From NCBI GenBank assembly GCA_022829145.1, contig CM040753.1:1473501-1537500 (forward strand): a DNA stretch of 64,000 nt. Direction: 5' to 3'. A program made the translations under genes and the position numbers. Each line of letters opens with the position of its first letter. Position 1 is the stretch's first letter. The stretch is from Albula goreensis (Eukaryota; Chordata; Actinopteri; Albuliformes; Albulidae). Below are positions 23,541 through 64,000 of the stretch, piece after piece. The notes beneath the pieces are model-generated. The model did no database searches. It was not told where the DNA came from and saw only the letters and a program-made list of their open reading frames with translations.

Positions 23541-25795
23541 GCGTCAGTCAAGTAGCTGGAATTATTACTTTTCCGAGTGGCATTGTGGTATCCATCACAA
23601 AACTGGATATCTCGCTCCATGAGAAGGCTGAGAAAATGCTTTATGAGCCATTACTTTCAGTTATGAAGAAATGACGAAACATCAGTTCACCTGTTTACGG
23701 CGCAACTATATGATCCCTGGCACGGCCAGCGTTGGCTAAATTGTGACTACAGTGCGATGGGTACGATCACCATGAGGCGGATATAGAGTGAAAGAACGTG
23801 TTTCCCTATGGTATGAGCAGAAAGAAACCAAAGAAACAAGAAGAGCTAACAACACAGACCGTTCTCAAGCTGCAATTTTGAGTAGATTCATGTAGTCGTA
23901 GCCATCTAGTGTTAAAACGAGGGCACTGCGCTCACTTTGAGGGGAACAATTACTTCAGTGAGTGAGCGCCTGAGAGTGAAGGTCACTACAGTTTTTGGGT
24001 CCTTAGTCACAGCCAGGAACACACTTACAAAGTAGGGTAAAGCTTAATTGTATTGTGTGCCATTTTTGCGTGCCAAGCTCTGTCATGGGCGAAACAATCA
24101 GCACATCCGTACAACAAGGGGCGCTCTGTGCGCGCGCATTGGCCACGGCGATGGGGACCCCAGGAAACAGCATGCCTGAATAAACGCGATCTGAAAACCA
24201 CCATCTCAAACAAAACACCTTTTGTGCGCGCGGAGAGGGGTCCTGTCCGGTTGTCATGGCAACAGCTTGATCTCGGTAAATAGTCTCATTTTGGACACAT
24301 TAGCATCATCTGGCGCGAGGGTTCACAGCGCTTCCATCAATCCACAGAGAAAAAAAACTGGATGGAAACGAATTGGGTACTGACTCTATTTCATTGAGGG
24401 AAAACAAATGATGAAATAAATGAATAAAGCTCAATAAATCATATGAATAAATGAAATGATCACGTTTGTTTTTATAAGGGTCTACAGAACTGCTATGACC
24501 TCCTGAGAGCCACAGCTAGAGGAGACAGTGATCAGGAAAGAAAGGTATTCTAGGAGAGCAGGATGAAGCCCTTTAGAGGAACCAGGCTAGATTTTCAGTG
24601 TAGGGACGGGGGCAGCTAGGTTCCAGCCACTCAGCTGCACACTGGGAGGGGGCGAGGGTTCACAATGTGACTGAGAACCCCCCCCCACACCCACCCACCA
24701 AAACATAACATAAAATACCTGAAACAGAATGTAATGCTCAAGCTGTATTTTGCAGTATTGTTGAGAAAATCTTTACTATGCATAGGCTTCTTATGAAATA
24801 TGAAACACATTTAATATCATGCCAAGAATTGTTTGCTGAGTGTGCTGTCACATAAGTCCAGTGATGGAGTCAGTCTGCTCACAGGAGACACCTGCTCTCC
24901 ACAGCACTTCAGGGTTCTGTGAATGATCAGCAAAGAAACCAAAGTCATTTCTGAAGACTAATTTCACAGAGTAGGAGTGATACTCCGGTGTTAAATGTTG
25001 ATTCATGTGATGCCTGAAGTTCCTCAGAGTGAAGAGTTCAGCATGGAGTGTACTGTGAAAAATTTAGCATCTGTCGTAGTCTGTCTGTGTCCCTTTTTGA
25101 CATTTTGAGCCTCTATTGATTTTTTGATTCACACATTTATGAATTTGTTTATATGAATAAATTAATAAACACAACTAATTATTTATTTATAAATTTATTG
25201 AAGTGGTTGATTGATTGAACAGTTTTACTTGTGTTCTGTATTGTTGGGGAGGTTGATTCTTTGTAGAAACATTGACTTTTAATAATTTAACTGTTAAATG
25301 TATCATTAAACCTCAAAGTATGAAATTTAATATTCATAAATAAAGCCAAAAGGGAATAGTCAGATGGCAGCCCATGTTTGGATTATAACTGATCAATTAG
25401 TTACTGGGTAACAAAAACGCGAAACTCTGTGGCTTTCTAGGTTTTGTTTGTCCTCCACCGTTAAATAGGCTAAGCAAAGACTGAGCATTCTGCCTGACAC
25501 CCTGGAAAAAATCATATGTGGTCAGCAATAAATTAGATGTTTAAGGCATTTAGTTGTGTAGAATTGTTGTTGATAGCCAGTGTAAGCAAGAAATAAATGA
25601 TATATTTTATTATATAATTTCCACACTCCATACATTTACAGAAAATGATACATAAAACACTGTATGAAGCTCTTCTGGAAGGCGGCACTGACGTTTCAAG
25701 CTGCAGGACAACAGCGCCCTCATGTGGAGTCAGTGAGCAGTATTATTCAATCAGAGCGGATGTCCATGCGACGTGTTTTCATGTCAGCGCTTCTT
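23541..25795. other. PCYT1B-POLA1 head-to-head spacer
   Basis: No coding exon is recognised. It has one CG-rich island (24110-24255) with the RFX box; otherwise AT-rich unique sequence, with AATAAA/ATAAAT clusters at 24410-24450 and 25140-25200. Confidence 0.6.
24250..24263. promoter_or_regulatory. RFX X-box GTTGTCATGGCAAC
   Basis: A 14-bp near-perfect inverted repeat matching the RFX consensus GTTRCC(N)GGYAAC. It lies in the PCYT1B/POLA1 spacer within a CG-rich block (24110-24255) that also has an inverted CCAAT (ATTGG near 24138). Confidence 0.5.
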
Positions 25796-25862
25796 ATTGG
25801 TTGCTGCGTTTTAAACGCAACTTCCTCTGTACAACTTTCCCCGGGAAGAAGTATTTGGCGCG
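25796..25862 (+). promoter_or_regulatory. POLA1 core promoter: inverted CCAAT and E2F site
   Basis: ATTGG (inverted CCAAT) at 25796-25800 and TTTGGCGCG (E2F consensus TTTSGCGC) at 25854-25862, 70-80 bp before the POLA1 start codon, with an ETS-like ACTTCCTC between. POLA1 is a known E2F-driven, S-phase gene, so this is the likely core promoter. Confidence 0.55.
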
Positions 25863-25900
25863 TAATCTGTTGTTTTGGCAAGGCGACTCGTATGTTGCAG
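25861..25900. repeat. 40-bp perfect direct repeat, copy 1 (POLA1 5' UTR)
   Basis: Begins CGTAATCTGT and ends TATGTTGCAG. Identical base for base to 36830-36869 in POLA1 intron 26. It overlaps the E2F site by two bases and ends 31 bp before the start codon. Confidence 0.95.
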
Positions 25901-25931
25901 ATTTTAAAGTATTGGGGTTTACAAAATAGAT

Positions 25932-55759
<29,828 letters not shown>

Positions 55760-55844
55760 ATTCAGATACAACAACTGACCACCTTCTGCGTTGGACATCC
55801 CGATACTACAGCATGCACCACATTCACCGATCGATACCACATTC

Positions 55845-56575
55845 ACAGTGTGAGTACTGACCACATTCTAATACACCAATACCACATTCACCAATACTAC
55901 AGCGTGACCTACACCAATACTACAGTACTGACCACACCAACACTACAGCGTGAGTACTGACCACATTCACACCAATACCACATTCTCCGATACTACAGCA
56001 GCGTGAGTAGACCACCTACTGACCACATTCACCAATACTACAGCGTGAGTACTGACCACATTCTCCGATACTACAGCATGAGTACTGACCACATTCACCG
56101 ATACTACAGCGTGAGTACTGACCACCTACACCAATACTACAGCGTGAGTACTGACCACCTACACCAATACTACAGCGTGAGTACTGACCACATTCACCAA
56201 TACTACAGCGTGAGTACTGACCACATTCACCAATACTACAGCGTGAGTACTGACCACATTCTCCGATACTACAGCGTGAGTACTGACCACATTCACCAAC
56301 ACTACAGCGTGAGTACTGACCACCTACACCAATACTACAGCGTGAGTACTGACCACATTCACCAACACTCAGCGATACATTCACAGCATGAGTACCACCT
56401 GACCAATACTACAGCGTGATGACCACCTCTACAGCATGAGTACTGACCAATACTACAGCATGAGTACTGACCACATTCACCAATACACAGCATGAGTTCT
56501 GACCACCTATACCAACACTACAGCATGAGTTCTGACCACCTACACCAATACTACAGCGTGAGTACCGACTGCCTA
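55845..56575. repeat. Splice-donor minisatellite, 33 bp, >10 copies (POLA1 exon 34 end)
   Basis: Units CACATTCACCAATACTACAG + C|GTGAGTACTGAC. Ten units in strict 33-bp register have GT (or AT) at 56045, 56078, 56111, 56144, 56177, 56210, 56243, 56276, 56309 and 56342; irregular copies lie on both sides. One frame stays open (56003-56416), reading VSTDHIHQYYS per unit. Confidence 0.94.
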
Positions 56576-57203
56576 CCATCAGGTGAAACACACTGTGTGT
56601 GTGTGTGTGTCTGTGCACCACGGCTTTACCTTTTTTGCACCAGAACTCCTGTGCCTCTGTCACCGTGTGTGTGTGATTGGTTGTCTATGTGTTGGGGTGT
56701 GTTTGTGTCTTTGTATATCTGTGTCTTTTGTGAGTGAGGACGTATGTGTATATGTGCGTGTGTATATATATTTGTGTGCGTGTGCTTGTGTAAGTGTTAG
56801 TATGTGCATGCGCTGTGTGTGTTTGTATATCTAGCATTTGTGTTTGAGAATACATGAGTCAGATTACCGATTTGTCACAGTGATGGAAAGAGACCGGTCT
56901 ATTTAACCAATTGCAGCCCTCAGAGAGCGAAGGACTGGCCTGCCCAGCCAATCACAGGCCTGTGTGGGTGAGATAGGAAGCACGTACGAGCCCGGTCCCC
57001 TGCAGAGCTGTTTTTCCCTCAGTGTGGCAGAGCCTTATTGCTCAGATAAATCACGCTGTTTGTTTATTACGTTTTAAATGGTTTTCAGAGCCAGCCCAGC
57101 AGAGCGGCCTTCCCCGAGCCCTGACCGCTCCCCTGCAGAGTGCACAAACACGCGTATTCATGTTGCCTTCCTAATGAGCACACACCCAGGGCCAAGCTCT
57201 GCT

Positions 57204-57293
<90 letters not shown>

Positions 57294-57350
57294 TGTGTGT
57301 GTGTGCGCGCGTGTGTGCGCGTGCGTGTGTGTGCGTGCGTGTGTGTGTGC

Positions 57351-57397
<47 letters not shown>

Positions 57398-57422
57398 CGT
57401 GCGTGTGTGTGTGTGTGCGTGT
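57204..57422. repeat. (GT)n/(GC) microsatellite
   Basis: About 85 bp of pure GT, then GTGCGC and GTGCGTGC blocks; alternating purine-pyrimidine of Z-DNA type. Confidence 0.96.
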
Positions 57423-58124
57423 GTTCGTTCCCAGAGTGGACCGGTCTGGTTCCCTGGCAGCAGTTGTGATGTTCTAGGAAGTGGCCTCAGAACATTCCAG
57501 AGCACAGACTGATTCTCCCAGGTGTGGATAGGCTGTACCTCAACTGCAGGTCACCTGCCTGTGTCCTTCACAGGTAGCACTCTCTAAAGGTAGCACTAAA
57601 ACGGAGAAGGCGCTGGTTTTGTTGTACAGTTACGTCCGAGGGCATTCGAGGCCGGGTACCTGCAGCTGGAGAAATGGAGCACATGCTGACTTTGTCATCC
57701 TCCGATACCCTGGGCAGTGCTGTGTCTGCAGTGTGAACAGGGGCCAGCAGTTAGTCATGTGAGCAGCTCCAGAACCTTACAGGATGCGGGCACTTGTGGG
57801 GGATCAACTAATTTGGTTGAGTTTGGGGTAAGAAGAAGAGGGGGCCAGGGTTTCTTGCTTCATTGCTCTGTGGATGTCCAGTCATCCAGTTGTTGACTAC
57901 CTGAACCAGAAAAAAGGGCAGTTTTGTTTCTCTTTACAGATACAGACAGATTTTCTCTTGTGAAATGTGCTGTGTTGGTGTTCCTTTGCAAAGTTCTACA
58001 TTGACAAGCAATGTCAATGTTTGAAATTAAAATACCGTTTTCTCCCAAAATGTGTTTTCATGTAGTGGGAGGAAGGTCTCTGCTGCAGCAAAATCCATTG
58101 TATTGATTGAATAGTACCTCGCTT

Positions 58125-58900
58125 ACCATTATACTACACTGTAACTGCTACAAGCCCAGCTCCCTAACCGTTACACTATACTGTAACCTCTGAGCTACAA
58201 GCCCAGCTCCCTAACCATTACACTACACTGTAACCTCTGAGCTACAAGCCCAGCTCCCCATTATACTACACTGTAACCTCTGAGCACTCCCTAACCACAC
58301 TGTAACCTCTGAGCTGCCCAGCTCCCTAACCATTACACTACACTGTAATCTCTGAGCTACAAGCCCAGCTCCCTAACCATTACACTACACTGTAACCTCT
58401 GAGCTACAAGCCCAGCTCCCTAACCATTATACTACACTGTAATCTCTGAGCTACAAGCCCAGCTCCCTAACCATTATACTACACTGTAACCTCTGAGCTA
58501 CAAGCCCAGCTCCCTAACCATTACACTACACTGTAACCTCTGAGCTACAAGCCCAGCTCCCTAACCATTACACTGCACTGTAACCTCTGAGCTACAAGCC
58601 CAGCTCCCTAACCATTACACTACACTGTAACCTCTGAGCTACAAGCCCAGCTCCCTAACCATTATACTACACTGTAACCTCTGAGCTACAAGCCCAGCTC
58701 CCTAACCATTACACTACACTAACCTCTGAGCTACAAGCCCAGCTCCCTAACCATTATACTACACTGTAACCTCTGAGCTACAAGCCCAGCTCCCTAACCA
58801 TTATACTACACTGTAACCTCTGAGCTACAAGCCCAGCTCCCTAACCATTACACTACACTGTAACCTCTGAGCTACAAGCCCAGCTCCCTAACCATTTTCC
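58125..58900. repeat. Minisatellite, 47 bp, about 16 copies
   Basis: Units with CTAACCATTACACTACACTG and TAACCTCTGAGCTACAAGCC. One copy near 58280 is partly deleted. Confidence 0.96.
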
Positions 58901-59194
58901 TAGCTACTCTGCCAGACTGGGTCCTCGAACCTCTGTATGTGATCTTGCAGTGGTAAATGGGTGGGGGAGGGTGGCTCTGCAATGGTAAAATCAGTTGCAG
59001 GCCCTCAACGTGGCCCCTTCCTGCTGGTGTAGCCACCCCCCCCCGTTTGTCAGGAGATGTGAAACAGCTGCAAGACTCTGAATGCTAACCGCTAACCACC
59101 CCCACCCCCCCACATCCCTCCCCAGTGTCGGTCTCCTCCTCTTTCTCCCTGAACGGCAGTGGACAAGGCACCCCCACCCCCCCATCAGCACTCG

Positions 59195-59680
59195 GTTAAC
59201 TGAAGAGGGGTAATATTCTGTAATTAAGGATTCCTTTCAGATCAGCGAGAGGGACAAACAGAGCTGTTTGTTCTGTGTGCTGGAGGAGAAAGGGTGAGAG
59301 TGCAGGAGGGGGAGCTTGCATGGTTACAGATTGTAAGCCCGTGTTTATTGAGTATCCACTGGAAGCATTAATCAGAGCACAAATTACTGCCGTCGCCACC
59401 TCTACCCTGTCGCCATTATCAATTTGCGGCTCTCTGGAGACAAAGCAAATATAAATTTGGTTGGGTTTTCTTTTTTTTTTTTTCTTTCTCTCATTCCCTC
59501 TCTCCCTCTCTCTCTCCATCATCTGTTCCCTGACTCCAGCATCTCTGGTGAAATAGCAGCATGGCACAAAAGCCCAGTATTTACCTAGTTCTAATGTGGG
59601 TTGCCATGGTGTTTAACAAATTATTGCAATTATGCTCCCCAAGCGGGTCGCCCTTGGTAACTGCCTGGAAAAAAGAGGGA
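59195..59680. promoter_or_regulatory. CNE-like island, POLA1 3' intron
   Basis: Unique, AT-rich, with GTAATTAAGG, GCATTAATCAGAG, ACAAATTACTG, AACAAATTATTGCAATTATG (homeodomain and CEBP/POU-like cores). Free of tandem repeats in a region full of them. Role inferred. Confidence 0.4.
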
Positions 59681-60319
59681 AGAAAAAAAGGAAAAAAAAA
59701 AAAAAAAACAGGTGATAATCCTGTTTTGAACAAAAGGTCAAATTGCTGAATAGAAAGCCGTGATTAACTGGAAGATGTACAAAGTGGACTTATTTCTGCC
59801 CATTCAGCGCGGGTCTGTGGTGGGGGGGTGCAGGGAGGCGGGGGGGCAGAGGGAACAAGTGCATTTGTTGATTGCTTAAGTACAAAGAAGTGAGAAGCCG
59901 CTGTCTCGGGGGGCCCTTTCACGGGGCGGCCGGCCGCGGTAATCGCACCGTTTTTACGCTGTGCGCCTGCTGGAGCCGAGGGTTGGGGTTGGGGTGGGGG
60001 TGAGGGCGGGGGCTGGTGTGTAGGGTGGTGGATTTGGGGGCAGGTGGGGTTTTTGTGTGGAATTCCAGTGGCCAAGGTGTTCCATGGATGGAATGTCGGT
60101 GTGTTCAGTGTTCCACTGAGGACCTTTGACCCAGGTGTCATAAACTACTGACGTGTGCGCAAACACACACGCATACACGCACACATGCGCACACAGGTTC
60201 GGTCTTTCATTTCTTGAGATGGAGTACCCAGGTGTGAATGAGAGAGTGTTTGAGTGGTGTTTTGTGTTTTTTGGGGGGAGATGGAGAGTCTGTTTGTTAA
60301 GGATGTGATGGTGTTTTGG

Positions 60320-62142
60320 GAAAGGCAGGGCGTGAGAGAGTGTGTTTTTGGTGAGTGGGAAGGAGTGTGTTTTTGGTGAGGGGAGTATGAGAGTGTTTTT
60401 GGTGAGTGGGTGAGAGAGTGTGCTTTTGGTGAGTGGGAAGGAGTGTGTGTTTTGGTGAGTGGGAAGGAGTGTGTGTTTTTGGTGAGTGGGAAGGAGAGTG
60501 TGTTTTTGGTGAGGGAGTGTGAGAGTGTTTTTGGTGAGTGGGTGAGAGAGTGTGTTTTGGTGTGGGGAGTATGAGAGTGTGGTTTTGGTGAGTGGGTGAG
60601 AGAGTATGCTTTTGGTGAGTGGGAAGGAGTGTGTGTTTTTGGTGAGTGGGAAGGAGAGTGTTTTTGGTGAGTGGGAAGGAGTGTGTGTTTTTGGTGAGGG
60701 GGTGAGAGAGTGTGTTTTGGTGAGGGGGTGTAAGTGTGTTTTTGGTGAGTGGGAAGGAGTGTGTGTTTTTAGTGAGGGAAGCGTGAGAGTGTGTTTGTGC
60801 TGGGGGGAAAGAGTGAGAGAGTGTGTTTTTGGTGAGGGTGTGAGAGAGTGTGGTTTTGGTGAGGGGGTGAGAGAGTGTGTTTTGGTGAGGGGTGAGAGTG
60901 TGCTTTTGGTGAGGGGTGAGAGAGTGTGCTTTTGGTGAGGGGGTGAGAGAGTGTGCTTTTGGTGAGGGGGGTGAGAGAGTGTGTTTTTGGTGAGGGGTGA
61001 GAGAGAGTGTGCTTTTGGTGAGGGGGTGAGAGAGTGTGTTTTTGGTGAGGGGTGAGAGAGTGTGTTTTTGGTGAGGGGGTGAGAGAGTGTGTTTTTGGTG
61101 AGGGGGTGAGAGAGTGTGTTTTTGGTGAGGGGGTGAGAGAGTGTGGTTTTTGGTGAGGGGTGAGAGAGTGTGTTTTTGGTGAGGGGTGAGAGAGTGTGCT
61201 TTTGGTGAGGGGGTGAGAGAGTGTGCTTTTGGTGAGGGGTTAGAGAGTGTGCTTTTGGTGAGGGGGTGAGAGAGTGTGTTTTTGGTGAGTGGGTGAGAGA
61301 GTGTGTTTTGGTGAGTGGGTTAGAGAGTGTGTTTTGGTGAGGGGGTGAGAGAGTGTGGTTTTGGTGAGGGGGTGAGAGAGTGTGTTTTTGGTGAGGGGGT
61401 GAGAGAGTGTGTTTTGGTGAGGGTGAGAGAGTGTGCTTTTGGTGAGGGGGTGAGAGTGTGTGTTTTGGTGAGGGGTGAGAGAGAGTGTGCTTTTGGTGAG
61501 GGGTGAGAGAGTGTGTTTTTGGTGAGGGGGTGAGAGAGTGTGTTTTTGGTGAGGGGTGAGAGAGTGTGTTTTTGGTGAGGGGATGAGAGTGTGTTTTGGT
61601 GAGAGTGTGTTTTTGGTGAGGAGGAGTGAGAGGTGTTTTTGGTGAGAGAGTGTGTTTTTGGTGAGGGTGTATGAGTGTGGTTTTGGTGAGGGGTTGAGAG
61701 AGTGTGTTTTTGGTGAGGGGTGAGAGAGTGTGCTTTTGGTGAGGGGGTGAGAGAGTGTGCTTTTGGTGAGGGGTGAGAGAGTGTGTTTTTGGTGAGGGGT
61801 GAGAGAGTGTGTTTTTTGGTGAGGGGGTGAGAGAGTGTGGTTTTGGTGAGGGGTTGAGAGAGTGTGTTTTTGGTGAGGGGTTGAGAGAGTGTGTTTTTGG
61901 TGAGGGGGTGAGAGAGTGTGTTTTTGGTGAGGGGTGAGAGAGTGTGTTTTTGTGAGGGGAGTGTGAGAGTGTGTTTTTGTGAGGGGGTGAGAGAGTGTGT
62001 TTTTGTGAGGGGTGTGAGAGTGTGTTTTTGGTGTGAGGGGTGAGAGAGTGTGTTTTTGGTGAGGGGTTGAGAGAGTGTGTTTTTGGTGAGGGGTGAGAGA
62101 GTGTGTTTTTTGTGAGGGGAGTGTGAGAGTGTGTTTTTGTGT
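60320..62142. repeat. Minisatellite, about 26 bp, about 65 copies, nearly C-free strand
   Basis: Units GTGTTTTTGGTGAGGGG + TGAGAGA. Over about 1.8 kb the plus strand has almost no C (mostly GTGCTT variants). Each unit has GGTGAGG, a donor-like string. Confidence 0.96.
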
Positions 62143-62149
62143 TTTCCCG

Positions 62150-62380
62150 TGGTTTGCGCTGGGCTGCTAGGCCCTGGGCTTTGCTCAGTGTTTGGTTAAA
62201 TTATGTGGAATTCATTTGACTCCTTCAGATGTGGTGCCGTTCGCTCAGTGCAGAATCGGCTGCTGTAATTATGCAATTATAACGCTTTATCCTGCTCCCT
62301 CTCCACACCACCGGCCCTCAAACGCACTCAGCCAATTTATCTATCTCCCTTTTCCTGCCCTACCATGGCTTTTCAGCTAC
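62150..62380. promoter_or_regulatory. CNE-like island between two arrays
   Basis: Unique sequence with GTTAAATTATGTGG and GTAATTATGCAATTATAACG, directly between the 26-bp array and a GT tract. Role inferred. Confidence 0.35.
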
Positions 62381-62389
62381 AGGACAGAG

Positions 62390-62390
<1 letters not shown>

Positions 62391-62466
<76 letters not shown>

Positions 62467-62475
62467 CCATCCTTC

Positions 62476-62533
<58 letters not shown>

Positions 62534-62627
62534 TAACATCCCTCAGTGTGTGATTAACATCACTGTGTGTGTGTGTGTGTACCATCCCTCACTGTGTGTG
62601 TGTGTGTGTGTGTGAGTAACATCCCTC

Positions 62628-62660
<33 letters not shown>

Positions 62661-62768
62661 CATCCCTCATTGTGTGTGTGTGTGTGTGTGTGAGTAACAT
62701 CCCTCAGTGTGTGTGTGTGTGTGTGTGTGTGTTCAGTGTGTGTGTGTGTGTGTGTGTGTGTGAGATCC

Positions 62769-62803
<35 letters not shown>

Positions 62804-62874
62804 ACATCCCTCATTGTGTGTGTGTGTGTGTGTGAGTAACATCCCTCAGTGTGTGTTAACCTGTGTGTGTGTGT

Positions 62875-62964
<90 letters not shown>

Positions 62965-63009
62965 ACCATCCCTCATTGTGTGTGTGTGTGTGTGTGTAAC
63001 ATCCCTCAT

Positions 63010-63056
<47 letters not shown>
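62391..63056. repeat. (GT)n array with CATCCCTCA spacers
   Basis: GT blocks of 15-70 bp separated by (T/G)A(A/C)CATCCCTCA(T/G)TG, ten or so times: a higher-order repeat of microsatellite plus a fixed linker. Confidence 0.95.
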
Positions 63057-63059
<3 letters not shown>

Positions 63060-63239
63060 GCTCTGGTCTCTGTGTTATAAGTTGGGTAAGAGCATCTGCT
63101 GCATGCCTGTCCTGTGATATAGTGAAATGTGGGCGGGGTCATGATAGTTGGAGGCGGGGCAGTTTGACCTGTGGTTAGAGTTGTATGAGATTAGTGTTAT
63201 TGTTGGTGCAGTAATGTGATTGCAGGTGAAGAAGTTTGG

Positions 63240-63335
63240 TAGTGGATAAAGTTGTGGGTGGGGCAGTGTGGTCGTGGGTGGGGCAGTGTGGTCGTGGGTG
63301 GGGCAGTGTGGTAGTGGGTGGGGCAGTGTGGTAGC
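63240..63335. repeat. Tandem repeat, 20 bp x 5
   Basis: GTGGGTGGGGCAGTGTGGT(C/A), five copies; G-rich. Confidence 0.92.
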
Positions 63336-63799
63336 TGTGGGTCACTTCTCATGCCTGTGTCCCTCTCTTTGGCCCACATCTCAGACAGCGAAGGCATCCA
63401 AGATGTGGTTCCTTCCAGTGTGATTTTTACCCTTGAGGTGTGAGTGCGGTCTGCATGGTGTGTGTGTGCGCGCACTTACTTAGCTCTTAATGTTTTGTCA
63501 CAGTGAGCCACTCCGCAGTGGCAGTAATTTGGGCTGGCTGTTGGGGGTGACTGTGGGTCATTGCGTCTCCCTCTCCATTACTGCAGAGGCACAAGGGCAT
63601 GCTGGGTAATTCTCCCTCACTCCTCTGCCGTCTTCACAGGGGCATGTGTTGCCGTCAAACCTGCCCCTTGCCTGGGACAAGGGAGTCCCTAAAATGCCAA
63701 AGCTGCACCCCGCAGATACCCCCATTCTGCTTCACACTTCTCTCTCCCCCCCCTTTCTCCCTCCCCCCATCTCCTGAAATAACTCCCCTCCCACACGCT

Positions 63800-63910
63800 G
63801 TATCCGTTGTGGGCGGCGCCTCAGTGCCTCTAATTGATTCCTGGTAGGGTAGTGTGTTTTTAATGACACAGTAACGAGTGAAGGGGATTAATTACTCACA
63901 CTGGAGCCTG
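63800..63910. promoter_or_regulatory. CNE-like homeodomain-site island
   Basis: TCTAATTGATT, TTTTTAATGACAC and GGATTAATTACTCACAC within 80 bp of unique sequence. Role inferred. Confidence 0.3.
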
Positions 63911-64000
63911 ACTGTAAGGGTGGGGGGGGGGTCACGAAGTGGTGATCTGGAGCCTCACAGCTGTGGGGGTTCGGGTGGGGGTTGGGTGCCAGCCCGCCCG

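Noticed and set aside
57078-57512. Cys/Val-rich frames, here and at 31491-31908 and 62394-63117
   Set aside because: (GT)n translated as CVCV; not a cysteine-rich protein.

Overview
The window is vertebrate nuclear DNA, most likely from a ray-finned fish. Three conserved protein genes lie in the order PDK3 (+), PCYT1B (-), POLA1 (+), the same order and orientation as on the mammalian X chromosome. Introns are short (almost all of POLA1 fits in about 30 kb), GT-AG junctions join in phase, and the introns are full of (CA/GT)n microsatellites and minisatellites. There are no bacterial features, rRNA, tRNA or CRISPR arrays.

Layout. 269-4069: six C-terminal coding exons of PDK3 (pyruvate dehydrogenase kinase; the ATP-binding half), running off the left edge. 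4070-11784: PDK3 3' UTR and a tail-to-tail intergenic stretch. 11785-18251: seven exons of PCYT1B (choline-phosphate cytidylyltransferase beta) on the minus strand, plus a less certain first exon at 23180-23236. 23237-25931: head-to-head spacer between PCYT1B and POLA1, with an RFX X-box and, next to POLA1, an inverted CCAAT box and an E2F site. 25932-55759: 34 coding exons of POLA1 (DNA polymerase alpha catalytic subunit), from the start codon to the C-terminal zinc-finger region. The last exons lie beyond the right edge. 55760-64000: the next POLA1 intron, with large minisatellites and AT-rich, homeodomain-motif-rich islands that could be long-range regulatory elements.

The three genes are housekeeping or metabolic: mitochondrial PDH control, phosphatidylcholine synthesis and DNA replication priming. 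Nothing suggests they form one pathway; they are a conserved synteny block.

The most unusual signal is structural. At several exon ends the tandem-repeat unit spans the exon-intron junction itself, so intact copies of the 5' splice site are repeated downstream: PCYT1B exon 6 (57 bp, six donors), POLA1 exon 10 (24 bp, five identical in-frame donors, each adding 8 residues), POLA1 exon 32 (55 bp, four donors) and POLA1 exon 34 (33 bp, more than ten donors). Smaller cases are POLA1 exon 25 and the acceptor of POLA1 exon 17. Other arrays abut splice sites without copying them. A second theme is damage: a frame-breaking indel in PCYT1B exon 8, another in POLA1 exon 16, three compensating frame changes inside POLA1 exon 17, and a scrambled end of POLA1 exon 34. 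These could be assembly or homopolymer errors, or real consequences of repeat instability. Other findings are a perfect 40-bp duplication between the POLA1 5' UTR and POLA1 intron 26, and a 5'-truncated LINE with a 13-bp target-site duplication in POLA1 intron 18.
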